Shown one piece after another: positions 8,386 to 17,137 of a stretch of 40,853 nucleotides of DNA. The notes beneath the pieces were generated by a model. That model was not told the DNA's origin and did not search any database. It was given only the letters and a program-made list of their open reading frames with translations. Source of the DNA: an uncultured Bacteroidales bacterium (GTDB taxonomy: Bacteria; Bacteroidota; Bacteroidia; Bacteroidales; Lentimicrobiaceae); contig CALCQV010000112.1 in the NCBI GenBank assembly GCA_937894795.1, positions 1-40,853 of the forward strand. Reading direction: 5' to 3'. Position numbers and translations under genes: made by a program. The first letter of the stretch is position 1, and every line of letters begins with the position of its first letter.

Positions 8386-8670
8386 ATGACAAAAGCAGAA
8401 ATTGTAGCTGAAATTGCTAATAAGACCAATCTTGAGAAGGTTGCCATACAGCAAACTATTGAGGCTTTTATGGAATCAGTTAAGAGTTCACTTGCTAAAG
8501 GTGAAAGTGTTTATTTAAGAGGATTCGGCAGTTTCACTACAAAGAAAAGAGCTGAAAAGACTGGACGAAACATCTCAAAAAATACTACCATAATCATACC
8601 TGCACACTATATCCCAGCATTTAAACCTGCCAAGACTTTTGTGTTTGACGTGAAAAACAAGGTTCAATAA
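8386..8670 (+). CDS. HU/IHF-family DNA-binding protein
   Basis: A 94-residue nucleoid protein. The HU fold is clear: MTKAEIVAEIANKTNLEKVAI, then VYLRGFGSFTTKKRAEKTGRNI, then the DNA-binding arm with IPAHYIPAFKPAKTF. The usual RNP tip region (GRNP) reads GRNISKNTTIIIPAHYIPAF, matching the Bacteroidota subfamily located beside mutY and rng. It bends and packages DNA as a dimer. The small basic ORF starts 30 bases downstream, so they may share a transcript. Confidence 0.93.
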   Translation: MTKAEIVAEIANKTNLEKVAIQQTIEAFMESVKSSLAKGESVYLRGFGSFTTKKRAEKTGRNISKNTTIIIPAHYIPAFKPAKTFVFDVKNKVQ

Positions 8671-8700
8671 AAGTTGTTCAATTATAAAAGTAAATAAACC

Positions 8701-8790
8701 ATGCCAAGCGGAAAAAAGAGAAAAAGACACAAAATGGCTACGCACAAACGTAAAAAACGTTTGCGCAAGAATAGACATAAAAAGAAATAA
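8701..8790 (+). CDS. 29-residue highly basic peptide, candidate ribosomal protein
   Basis: An ATG ORF of 29 codons starting MPSGKKRKRHK, followed by MATHKRKKRLRKNRHKKK; about two thirds of the residues are Lys, Arg or His. A short basic ORF of this type between HU and RNase G is, to my memory, conserved across Bacteroidota. The KRKKRLRKNRHKKK pattern resembles the COX24/AURKAIP1 type of tiny ribosomal proteins (mitochondrial mS38, actinobacterial bS22), which suggests a ribosomal location. That assignment is inference from composition and pattern. It is too short for most gene finders. A perfect 12-bp hairpin follows 25 bases after the stop codon. Confidence 0.72.
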   Translation: MPSGKKRKRHKMATHKRKKRLRKNRHKKK

Positions 8791-8815
8791 GTATTTATTT
8801 TTCTTCACGGGAAAC

Positions 8816-8858
8816 CCATCACGTACCTTTTAATTTTTGATTTTCTGGTACGTGATGG
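8816..8858 (+). terminator. Perfect 12-bp hairpin between the small basic ORF and rng
   Basis: Arms CCATCACGTACC (8816-8827) and GGTACGTGATGG (8847-8858) are perfectly complementary around a 19-base A/T-rich loop. No U-tract follows the right arm (AATTATTCC), so this may be an mRNA 3'-end or processing structure rather than a simple intrinsic terminator. It ends 82 bases before rng. Confidence 0.6.
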
Positions 8859-8940
8859 AATTATTCCTCAATGCTTAGGTTTCATCTGATAGAATTCTTG
8901 GATGCAAGCCTATATTTCTAATATTTTAAATGTCAGATGA

Positions 8941-10491
8941 TTGAATAAAGAACTGGTTATCAACGCAGACTCGTCTGAAGTAAATATTGCGTTACTGGAA
9001 GATAAAGTTCTGGTTGAACTCAATAAGGAAAAAACCAATAGTAATTTTGCTGTTGGTGATGTTTATCTTGGCAGAGTCAAGAAGATTATGCCGGGACTAA
9101 ATGCTGCATTTGTTGATGTTGGCTATGAAAAAGATGCATTTCTGCACTATCTTGATCTTGGCCCTCAAGTAAAATCATTAAACAAACTTCTCAAAATTTA
9201 CTTATCAGATCGACCTGATAGTCCTTCAATTCAAGATTTTCAGCCTGAACCTGATATTGAGAAAACCGGGAAAATTACTTCTGTACTTACCCCGAATCAA
9301 CAAGTATTAATACAAATTGCCAAAGAACCAATTTCAACAAAAGGTCCCAGGGTATCTTCTGAAATTTCTTTTGCCGGCCGGTATCTTGTTCTGGTTCCCT
9401 TCTCAGAGCGGGTCTCTGTTTCTCAAAAAATCAAAAGCATTGATGAACGAAACAGACTTAAGCGTCTAATAAGTAGTATTAAGCCAAAGAACTTTGGAGT
9501 AATAATACGTACTGTTGCTGAAAATAAGAAGGTTGCTGATTTAGACGCCGATTTACGGGGGCTCGTTGCAAAATGGGATGCATGTGTTGCAAAGCTAAAC
9601 GGTGCTAAAGCACCTATGCGCATTTTAAGTGAGATTGATCGTACAACTGCTATTTTACGTGATTTACTTAATGAGTCATTCAATAATATACACGTAGATG
9701 ATCCCGGAATTTATGAAGAAATAAAATCCTACATACGTACAATCGCACCTGATAAGCTTGAAATCCTTAAACTCTATAAGGGCAAAGTTCCTGTATTTGA
9801 ATATTTTGGAATAGATAAGCAAATTAAAAACTCCTTTGGAAAAGTAATCACCATCAAGAGCGGAGTTTACCTTATCATTGAGCACACAGAAGCATTACAT
9901 GTTATCGATGTAAATAGTGGCCATCGTGTGAATTCTGAGATATCACAGGAAATGAATGCATTAGCAGTTAATCTGGAAGCTGCTACTGAGATTGCACGGC
10001 AATTACGACTGAGGGATATGGGTGGTATAATAGTAATCGACTTCATTGATATGCATGAAGGCTCGAATCGTCGCAAATTATACCAAAAGCTTAAAGAAGA
10101 AATGGCACGTGACCATGCCAAACATACGGTACTTCCACCAAGTAAATTTGGATTAGTTCAAATTACGCGTCAACGGGTTCGACCGGAAATGAATGTTCAA
10201 ATTCTTGAGAAGTGTCCTTCATGTGGTGGTACAGGTGAAATAAAGCCGGCAATTATTCTTGTTGATCAAGTTGAAAATAATATCCGATATCTCACTCATG
10301 ATCAGAATGAGCCGTTTATTAAAATTGCTCTACACCCTTATATTTATGCATTTCTAACTAAAGGACTTATTTCAGTTAGAATGAAGTGGTCGATTAAATT
10401 TAAGCGTTGGATTCGACTGAAGTCTATGAGTTCGTATCATCTTCTTGAATATCACTTCTTCAATAAGACGGATGATGAGATTAAAATGTAA
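8941..10491 (+). CDS. rng: Ribonuclease G
   Basis: A 516-residue endoribonuclease of the RNase E/G family, acting in 16S rRNA 5' maturation and mRNA decay. An S1 domain with inserted region spans about 38-130 (GDVYLGRVKKIMPGLNAAFVDVG). Catalytic Mg ligands are Asp323 in HVIDVNSGH and Asp367 in IIVIDFIDM, with spacing like that of RNase E. The zinc-link CPSCGGTGE at 425-433 aids oligomerisation. It lacks the C-terminal scaffold of RNase E. The start appears to be TTG: the codon just before it is TGA in frame, and the nearby ATG at 8930 is out of frame and stops after four codons. trpS follows by 21 bases. Confidence 0.93.
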   Translation: MNKELVINADSSEVNIALLEDKVLVELNKEKTNSNFAVGDVYLGRVKKIMPGLNAAFVDVGYEKDAFLHYLDLGPQVKSLNKLLKIYLSDRPDSPSIQDFQPEPDIEKTGKITSVLTPNQQVLIQIAKEPISTKGPRVSSEISFAGRYLVLVPFSERVSVSQKIKSIDERNRLKRLISSIKPKNFGVIIRTVAENKKVADLDADLRGLVAKWDACVAKLNGAKAPMRILSEIDRTTAILRDLLNESFNNIHVDDPGIYEEIKSYIRTIAPDKLEILKLYKGKVPVFEYFGIDKQIKNSFGKVITIKSGVYLIIEHTEALHVIDVNSGHRVNSEISQEMNALAVNLEAATEIARQLRLRDMGGIIVIDFIDMHEGSNRRKLYQKLKEEMARDHAKHTVLPPSKFGLVQITRQRVRPEMNVQILEKCPSCGGTGEIKPAIILVDQVENNIRYLTHDQNEPFIKIALHPYIYAFLTKGLISVRMKWSIKFKRWIRLKSMSSYHLLEYHFFNKTDDEIKM

Positions 10492-10512
10492 TTAATTAAT
10501 TAGCTTTAACAG

Positions 10513-11508
10513 ATGAATACTGTAGTTAGTGGAATAAGGCCAACAGGCAATCTGCATCTTGGCAATTATTTTGGTGCTTTGCGTAATTTTATTAAAATGC
10601 AGGAATCCAACCATTGTTTCTTCTTTATAGCTGATTACCACTCTCTTACAACACATCCAACCCCCAAAGATTTACATGGCAATGTAAAAAATGTACTTGT
10701 AGATTACCTTGCTGCTGGATTGGATCCTGAAGTGGCAACACTTTATTTACAGAGTGATGTTCCTGAAGTTGCCGAATTGTATCTCTTCCTTAACATGAAT
10801 GCTTATAAGGGAGAACTTGAAAGGGTTACTTCTTTTAAAGACAAAGCAAAGACACAGCCTGATAATATTAATGCCGGTTTATTGACATATCCTACATTAA
10901 TGGCTGCCGATATTATTATACATAAGGCTAATCAAGTGCCAGTTGGCAAAGATCAGGAACAACACTTAGAAATGACCAGAACTTTCGCCAATCGGTTTAA
11001 CAGGTTATATAATGTTGACTATTTCCCTGAACCTGTTGCATATAATTTTGGTGAAGAGTTAATTAAAATACCCGGTTTGGATGGTAGTACTAAAATGGGT
11101 AAATCTGAAGGCGAAGGCAATGCGATTTTCCTTGGTGATGAAGCTTCTATTATTCGGAAAAAGGTAATGAAAGCAGTTACTGACAGTGGTCCGACTCATC
11201 CTAATCAGCCAAAACCTCAGGCAATTCAGAATATTTTCTATCTGATGAAGGTCATGTCAAAACCAGATACTACATCATTCTTTGAAGAAGCTTACAATAA
11301 CTGTACTATCAGGTATGGTGATATGAAAAAGCAATTAGCGGAAGATATTGTCGCGTTTACAGAGCCCTTCAGAGAAAAGATTTTGCAGCTGTCGGCTGAC
11401 AATGAATACTTACGTAAAGTAGTAAATATGGGTCGTGACAAAGCTCATGAAAGCGCTGCAAGGACAATAAGGGAAGTAAGAGAAATAATAGGATTCAAAT
11501 CATTCTAA
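10513..11508 (+). CDS. trpS: Tryptophan--tRNA ligase
   Basis: A 331-residue class I aminoacyl-tRNA synthetase of normal TrpRS length. The HIGH-type motif is HLGN (residues 15-18) in SGIRPTGNLHLGNYFGAL. Tryptophan-pocket segments LTYPTLMAADIIIHKANQVPVGKDQEQHLE follow, and the KMSKS-type loop is KMGKS (194-198). It charges tRNA-Trp in the cytoplasm. It is 21 bases downstream of rng and probably co-transcribed, and it converges with corA with 21 bases between stop codons. Confidence 0.96.
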   Translation: MNTVVSGIRPTGNLHLGNYFGALRNFIKMQESNHCFFFIADYHSLTTHPTPKDLHGNVKNVLVDYLAAGLDPEVATLYLQSDVPEVAELYLFLNMNAYKGELERVTSFKDKAKTQPDNINAGLLTYPTLMAADIIIHKANQVPVGKDQEQHLEMTRTFANRFNRLYNVDYFPEPVAYNFGEELIKIPGLDGSTKMGKSEGEGNAIFLGDEASIIRKKVMKAVTDSGPTHPNQPKPQAIQNIFYLMKVMSKPDTTSFFEEAYNNCTIRYGDMKKQLAEDIVAFTEPFREKILQLSADNEYLRKVVNMGRDKAHESAARTIREVREIIGFKSF

Positions 11509-11529
11509 AGAATCAATCCCTTTTTCCAG

Positions 11530-12441
11530 TTACATCCATCTCTTTTTCTTAAAGAGAAATATCATGCTTCCTGCAAGTAATATCATGAAAATCAATAGCA
11601 AGGTAAACGAGTGTGGTTCGTCCTGAAATGGTAACCCTATATTCATTCCGTATAAACTGGCAATAAAGGTGAGGGGCAGTAATATCGATGAGATTAGGGT
11701 AAGCACTTTCATGATCTCATTGGTACGGTTAGTTTGTAAGGAATCAAAAGTTTTTGATAATCCTTCTACTATTTCCTGGTAATCCTCTGTCATATCCCAC
11801 ATCTTTTGATAATAGTCGAGAATATTACCCCAATAATCTTCCATATTTTCAGCATAACCTTCTATTTCACCGGATTCAAACTTATGGAATAACCTTAATT
11901 GTGGTTTGAAAACAGTGTTAACAAGAATTATATTCTTTCTGGTTAAAGAGATACGTTCAATTGTACGTTCAGCTTTTTTACTAAATAGATCTCTATTTAT
12001 AAGATCGACTTCAACTCCTAATTTGCTCAGAAGTGAAAATGATTCCAGCATCAGGTGCTCCAGTATTTTGTATAATAGGGCATCACTGGTACCAACCTGT
12101 CTTACCTGGTAGTTATCTTCAGGCTCTCGTCCGCTGTTAAATAGGTTCTTAACAACCCAATGCGACTTTCCGATGGTAATGATAAAATCCCTACCCCAAA
12201 AGATTTTTACTTCTTTTACTTTTAGGAAGCGGTTCCATCTATCAAAGTAAGGGAAATGTAAGATTAGAAAATAATAGTCATCGTAAATATCTATCTTGGG
12301 GCGCTGGTTTGTCCTGCTTCGACAGTCTTCAATATCAAGAGGATGGAAATGGAAATTGTCTTTTAGAAATTGTAAATCTTCATCGGTAGGGTCAAGTATG
12401 TGATGCCACCTTAGCGTACCTATTTTTATGGTCTCAATCAT
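11530..12441 (-). CDS. corA: CorA-family magnesium/cobalt transporter
   Basis: A 303-residue CorA channel protein. It has a cytoplasmic alpha/beta N-terminal domain, a long stalk helix with the ISLTRKNIILVNTVFKPQ region, then two transmembrane helices at the C-terminus. The first ends in the signature YGMNIGLP (GMN selectivity loop), and the second is FTLLLIFMILLAGSMIFLF, followed by a basic tail KKKRWM. It mediates Mg2+ uptake through the inner membrane as a pentamer. A TACTTTTG box at 12509-12516 may be its promoter. Confidence 0.94.
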   Translation of the reverse strand: MIETIKIGTLRWHHILDPTDEDLQFLKDNFHFHPLDIEDCRSRTNQRPKIDIYDDYYFLILHFPYFDRWNRFLKVKEVKIFWGRDFIITIGKSHWVVKNLFNSGREPEDNYQVRQVGTSDALLYKILEHLMLESFSLLSKLGVEVDLINRDLFSKKAERTIERISLTRKNIILVNTVFKPQLRLFHKFESGEIEGYAENMEDYWGNILDYYQKMWDMTEDYQEIVEGLSKTFDSLQTNRTNEIMKVLTLISSILLPLTFIASLYGMNIGLPFQDEPHSFTLLLIFMILLAGSMIFLFKKKRWM

Positions 12442-12508
12442 TGGAACCCTTCTTTATTAAGTAAGTATTCAATTTCTTCTACATTCCCTTAGGATATTGT
12501 TGGTGGGT

Positions 12509-12516
12509 CAAAAGTA
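12509..12516 (-). promoter_or_regulatory. Candidate -7 box upstream of corA
   Basis: The minus strand reads TACTTTTG, matching TAnnTTTG, about 68 bases before the corA ATG. No matching -33 element was found. The rest of the 223-base gap between corA and the HMG-CoA lyase gene is A/T-rich and shows nothing else I can support. Confidence 0.33.
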
Positions 12517-12664
12517 CAAAAATCATTTGGATTTTGTTCTCATAAATTGAATAAATACTATAACCGTTAATGGTTTAATGACATTTTTTGAATCAATGTA
12601 TAGTCCAGAATTATTAACAGATAGGATTAATGGTTATAATGTTGTATTGTTGAATACTATAAAA

Positions 12665-13540
12665 TCAGTTTATAGATTCATAAAGCTCTTGTGAAACGAA
12701 CATTGCATTTAAAATAGCTTGCTTATTGAGTCTTGAAGGTAAATTTTTATCTTCTATAAATTTTATCAGATTTAAGGTATCCAGATTTCCTATCATATCA
12801 TATCCGGTCATTGGACACCCTCCGATGCCATTCAGCACTCCATCAAATGACCGGCAGCCTGAATCCCATGCAGCTTCAATCTTATCATACCAGCCATCCC
12901 GCGTTGTGTGCAGATGTAACCCGAATTCTATTTCAGGCCAATCAGAGATCATAGTATAACAGATCGAACTGATTGAATCAGGAGTTGCAACACCAATGGT
13001 ATCTGATAAAGTTATCGTCTTAATTCCTTTATGAATAAATTTCTCTACCTGCATTTTCATTTCATCAATACTCCACTTGTCACTGTAAGGATTACCGAAA
13101 GCCATACTCATAAAAATTCTGAGTTCTTTATCCGAGTCTGCACATAGTAGAGCAAGTGTATCAATGGTTTCAAGTGCTTTAGCTTTCGAAGAGTTTATGT
13201 TTTTTTGGAGAAAGGTCTCTGACATTGAAAAGGGAAATCCAAGAATATCTACCTTTTCCTGAGCAACGGCATCCTTCCCACCTCTTAAATTGCCTACAAT
13301 TGCCATCAAAAGGGCTGTTTCTGAGGTTTTATCGACCATCTTCAATACCTTATCCTGATCAGCCATTTGTGGAATTGCTTTAGGCGAAACAAAGCTGCCA
13401 AAATCAATTACGTCAAAACCACCCTCTAGAAGAGCATTAATATATGCTGCCCTTTTTTCAGCAGTTATTACATAGGGCAATCCCTGTTGGGCATCTCTTG
13501 GTGACTCAGTAATTTTTATTGTATCATTCATAGTCGTCAT
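12665..13540 (-). CDS. mvaB: Hydroxymethylglutaryl-CoA lyase
   Basis: A 291-residue DRE-TIM lyase that splits HMG-CoA into acetyl-CoA and acetoacetate, the last step of leucine breakdown. Key residues are in place: Arg15-Asp16 in ITESPRDAQQGL, the HLH pair His209/His211, the catalytic Cys242 in NGIGGCPMTG, and Asn252 in MIGNLDT. ITLSDTIGVATP is the expected core strand. The normal length and intact cysteine contrast with the paralogue at 5.7 kb. It is the last gene of a five-gene leucine/isovalerate operon, 109 bases after the acyl-CoA dehydrogenase. Confidence 0.9.
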   Translation of the reverse strand: MTTMNDTIKITESPRDAQQGLPYVITAEKRAAYINALLEGGFDVIDFGSFVSPKAIPQMADQDKVLKMVDKTSETALLMAIVGNLRGGKDAVAQEKVDILGFPFSMSETFLQKNINSSKAKALETIDTLALLCADSDKELRIFMSMAFGNPYSDKWSIDEMKMQVEKFIHKGIKTITLSDTIGVATPDSISSICYTMISDWPEIEFGLHLHTTRDGWYDKIEAAWDSGCRSFDGVLNGIGGCPMTGYDMIGNLDTLNLIKFIEDKNLPSRLNKQAILNAMFVSQELYESIN

Positions 13541-13649
13541 AATAACCTAACTCCATTGATGGATTATTGTTTTTCTATTTTATAATCCTTGTAACCATCC
13601 TTGAAAAAGGAAGGTAGATGAAGTAATAAGTGGTTGCTGAAGTGGAAGT

Positions 13650-14795
13650 TTATTGAAGTATATATCTGGCAATTACCATTCGTTGAATTTCTGAAGTTCC
13701 CTCACCAATTTGAAGTAAGCGTTGATCACGGTAAAAACGTTCAATTTCATAATCCTTCATTAGCCCATAACCACCATGTATTTGAACAGCTTCATCTGCT
13801 ACCTCTTTGGCAATTTCTGAACAATAGAGCTTAGCCATAGCTGATTCCTTTGCATATTGCTGTCCTGTATCTTTAAGCCAGCAGGCTTTATAAAGAAGGT
13901 TGCGGGCAAGCTCAATTTTTAATGCCATATCAGCAAGTTTGAAAGAGATGACCTGGAATTTAGAAAGCGTTTGTCCAAATTGCTTTCTTTCCTGTGCATA
14001 GTTTAGAGCTAACTCATATGCACCCTGGGCGCAACCAAGCCCCATAGCGGCAATACTAAGTCTACCGGAATCAAGGGTAGATAGCATGATCTTAGAACCC
14101 TCGCCTATCTTGCCAAGCATATTGTGTTCCGGCACATGACAATCATCAAAAAATAATTGAGCAGTATCAGAGGCTCGCCACATCATTTTTCCATGCATCG
14201 TCTGCCTCGTAAAACCCGGTGTGTCCTTTTCTACAATGATTGTTGTAAATTCCTTTTTACCATTATTGTCGCCTGTTACTGCTTGCACTGTTGCTCCTAT
14301 GGAGATATCGACGGATCCATTGGTAATGAAAATTTTAGAACCATTTATCACCCACTCCCCATTTTCCAGCACAGCCTTGGTTTTTGATCCTCTTGAATCG
14401 CTTCCGGCATCTGGTTCTGTTAAACCAAAAGCCCAAAGTGAATTACCGGTGCAGAGCAGTGGCAAATACTTCTTCTTTTGTTCCTCTGATCCATAATAAT
14501 AAAGCGGACCAATGCCCAGTGAATTGTGAGCCGCAACAGTTGCAGCTTGCGAACCATCAATTCTGGCTAACTCTTCAACAGCGATTATGTATGAAAGGTA
14601 ATCCATCCCCTGACCACCATATTTATGAGGTAAATAAATACCAAATAGGCCCAGCTCACCCATTTTTCGTGTTAAGTTAATTGAGAATTCAGCCTTTTCA
14701 TCCAGTTCTTTAGCAATTGGTTTTATTTCACGTTCAGCAAAATCACGTACAGTTCTACGAATCATCTTATGTTCTTCACTTAAATTGTAATCCAT
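13650..14795 (-). CDS. Acyl-CoA dehydrogenase of the leucine/isovalerate operon
   Basis: A 381-residue FAD flavoenzyme of the acyl-CoA dehydrogenase family. Motifs are WAFGLTEPDAGSDSRGSKTKA (FAD/substrate), INGSKIFITNG, QIHGGYGLMKDYEIERFYRD and IGEGTSEIQR. By position in a liu-type operon it should oxidise isovaleryl-CoA to 3-methylcrotonyl-CoA, passing electrons to ETF. The catalytic base is Glu365 in EGTSEI, as in butyryl/short-chain dehydrogenases. True isovaleryl-CoA dehydrogenases carry the base on helix G, but here that site is Gly244 (LDSGRL). So either it is a short-chain-type enzyme recruited to isovalerate or the substrate differs. Family certain, substrate inferred. Confidence 0.85.
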   Translation of the reverse strand: MDYNLSEEHKMIRRTVRDFAEREIKPIAKELDEKAEFSINLTRKMGELGLFGIYLPHKYGGQGMDYLSYIIAVEELARIDGSQAATVAAHNSLGIGPLYYYGSEEQKKKYLPLLCTGNSLWAFGLTEPDAGSDSRGSKTKAVLENGEWVINGSKIFITNGSVDISIGATVQAVTGDNNGKKEFTTIIVEKDTPGFTRQTMHGKMMWRASDTAQLFFDDCHVPEHNMLGKIGEGSKIMLSTLDSGRLSIAAMGLGCAQGAYELALNYAQERKQFGQTLSKFQVISFKLADMALKIELARNLLYKACWLKDTGQQYAKESAMAKLYCSEIAKEVADEAVQIHGGYGLMKDYEIERFYRDQRLLQIGEGTSEIQRMVIARYILQ

Positions 14796-14896
14796 AATTT
14801 TGGTTTATTTGTTTATGGTTTAAATCATCGGAATTGATAAAAGTTCGTTTCTTTAAAATCCGACAATTGGCTTTTGGATACTCTATTTTGTGTTAA

Positions 14897-17110
14897 TTAT
14901 TCTGATTTTAAATCCTCTGATGTCTTAACCAAATGTATCAAAGGAGAACTGTTATCAACATTATCCCCTTTCTTCACCATAATTTTATCAATGTGTCCAT
15001 CATAGGGTGCCAACATGTTGTTCTCCATCTTCATAGCTTCAATCACCATTAACAGCTCCCCCTTTTTCACAGCATCACCCTCTGATACTTGTATGGTAAG
15101 AACTCTGCCCGGCATTGGAGATACCATATCTCCTGTATCAGCTTTGTGCGCTATTACTCCTGCAAAACAGAATTCATCAGAGGGCGCCATGTCAGGCCTT
15201 TTAAAAATAAATTCATGCTCCCGGTATTTCACTAGGATAGTATTCTCAGGAGTATTAACCATGTAAATGGTATATAAATTTTCATTTAGCCTGAGATGGT
15301 AACCCCCTTGATTATTATACGACAAAGCAGCATTCTTTTTAATACCATTAATAGTAAATGTAAAATGGTCAGGATTATTTTCCTCAAGAATTATCTCAAT
15401 TAATTGCTCATTTATAATGACATCCAACTTGTTAAGAATTCTCCAGTATCCAATTTCATCCCAAATATTATAACGGATTTCGTTAGGTGCATGGTTATGT
15501 TCTATTGTATCAAAAAAAATCCGACTTCCAGCAGTATGGCTTCCTTTACCCGATAAGTCATCTATTTTATTCGAAGGCCTATATCTATCCTGACTGTTGA
15601 TATATTTACGCTGGTTCAAGCTAAATATCAAGGCAGCCGTCATTGGAACCTCATAGTCAAGCCTATCTTTTGACTTTAATAATTCGCTATTCAACTCAGC
15701 AAGATGATTGTCAATATACCTTGTATGAACTTGATTAGCGGTAAACTCAGGATACTGAAGTAATAGATTTAGAAACGACAAATTTGTCTGGATACCTAAA
15801 ACCACATAATTCGTCAGAAAATTAAGTAGTTTACCAATGGACTCTTGTCGATCTTTTCCATGAGCTATGACTTTACTTATCATAGGGTCAAAGTTGCTAT
15901 ATACCTGAACAACATTTTGTTGTCCTGCATCATCTACCCTCACACCAAATTTCCATTGTGCGATATAGGGTTCGGCTTTGTTTTCCTCATTTAGATCAGA
16001 TTCCCAATCGATTCCCCTTAAATTATTAGAATCCGGATATCCGTATTGTAATATTGTACCGGGTGAAGGCATGAAATTATTCAGAGGATCTTCGGCGTAA
16101 ACCCTCAATTCAACAGCATGCCCGCTAATTGATAGGTCTGACTGTTTATATGATAATTTAGAGCCTTCGGCAATCAGGAATTGCTCCCTGACAATATCCA
16201 CTCCTGTTATCATTTCTGTAACAGGATGCTCAACTTGAATCCTGGTATTCATTTCAAGGAAGTAAAAATTCAAATCCTTGTCAACCAAGAACTCGATGGT
16301 GCCGGCATTATAGTAATCAATTGATGATGCCAACTTTACAGCTGCATCGCACATCATTGATCTTATCTCAGCATTGATTGTTGGAGATGGGGCTTCTTCA
16401 ATAATTTTTTGATGTCGCCGTTGAACAGAACATTCCCTTTCAAACAGATGGATTATATTTCCATGCTTATCCCCCAATATTTGAACCTCAATATGTCGTG
16501 GATTCTCAAAAAACTTTTCAATATAGACAGTATCGTCTCCAAAATAGTTTTTTGCTTCACTTGAAGTGGAAGTAATAGCTGCAGCCAATTCGTTCTCTGA
16601 ATATACAATTCGCATTCCTTTCCCTCCTCCGCCGGCAGCAGCTTTTACCAATAAGGGAAAACCAATGTTTATATGGTTATTAAGTAATTCATCCGGACTA
16701 CCTGTTATTCCGGGTGTAACAGGAACGTTATTTTTCACTGCTATTTCACGAGCAGAAATTTTTTGGCCCATTGATTTGATGGAATCTGATGAAGGGCCGA
16801 TAAATACAATACCCTCTCTTTCACAGGCTTGGGCAAACAGAGGGTTCTCTGAAAGGAAGCCATAACCCGGGTGGATAGCATCAGCCCTTGTATCTTTAGC
16901 TGCATTTATAATCGCCGGAATATTCAGGTAGGTCTCCAGAAGAGTTTCCCCCGGAAGAAATACCCTTTCATCAGATTCTCTAACATGAGCTGAATCACGA
17001 TCCTGTTCAGAATAAACAGCAACAATGCTATAACCCATGCTTCTGGCCGTTCTAATGATTCGAAGGGCTATTTCACCACGATTGGCAATCAGTACTTTAG
17101 TAATTTTCAT
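14897..17110 (-). CDS. liuD: 3-methylcrotonyl-CoA carboxylase, biotin-bearing alpha subunit
   Basis: A 737-residue biotin-dependent acyl-CoA carboxylase alpha subunit. The biotin carboxylase domain fills about residues 1-450 (KVLIANRGEIALRIIRTA; KAAAGGGGKGMRIV; EMNTRIQVEHPVTEMITG; SGHAVELRVYAEDP). A divergent middle domain follows, and the C-terminal biotinyl domain carries EAMKMENNM with Lys694 as the biotin site. With the beta subunit encoded two genes upstream it carboxylates 3-methylcrotonyl-CoA using ATP and bicarbonate. The operon context, not this subunit alone, separates it from propionyl- or acetyl-CoA carboxylase. A gap of 27 bases to the hydratase gene supports one operon. Confidence 0.88.
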   Translation of the reverse strand: MKITKVLIANRGEIALRIIRTARSMGYSIVAVYSEQDRDSAHVRESDERVFLPGETLLETYLNIPAIINAAKDTRADAIHPGYGFLSENPLFAQACEREGIVFIGPSSDSIKSMGQKISAREIAVKNNVPVTPGITGSPDELLNNHINIGFPLLVKAAAGGGGKGMRIVYSENELAAAITSTSSEAKNYFGDDTVYIEKFFENPRHIEVQILGDKHGNIIHLFERECSVQRRHQKIIEEAPSPTINAEIRSMMCDAAVKLASSIDYYNAGTIEFLVDKDLNFYFLEMNTRIQVEHPVTEMITGVDIVREQFLIAEGSKLSYKQSDLSISGHAVELRVYAEDPLNNFMPSPGTILQYGYPDSNNLRGIDWESDLNEENKAEPYIAQWKFGVRVDDAGQQNVVQVYSNFDPMISKVIAHGKDRQESIGKLLNFLTNYVVLGIQTNLSFLNLLLQYPEFTANQVHTRYIDNHLAELNSELLKSKDRLDYEVPMTAALIFSLNQRKYINSQDRYRPSNKIDDLSGKGSHTAGSRIFFDTIEHNHAPNEIRYNIWDEIGYWRILNKLDVIINEQLIEIILEENNPDHFTFTINGIKKNAALSYNNQGGYHLRLNENLYTIYMVNTPENTILVKYREHEFIFKRPDMAPSDEFCFAGVIAHKADTGDMVSPMPGRVLTIQVSEGDAVKKGELLMVIEAMKMENNMLAPYDGHIDKIMVKKGDNVDNSSPLIHLVKTSEDLKSE

Positions 17111-17137
17111 CTCTCGGGATTTCCAGTAGTCACATAA

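Noticed and set aside
8575..8808. 77-residue minus-strand ORF opposite HU and the small basic ORF
   Set aside because: Phe/Leu-rich antisense of A/T-rich Lys codons; the two plus-strand genes explain the region.
12568..12645. Two similar TTAATGGTT-AATG strings in the corA/HMG-CoA lyase gap
   Set aside because: Short and A/T-rich, with no consistent spacing to a promoter; not distinguishable from chance.
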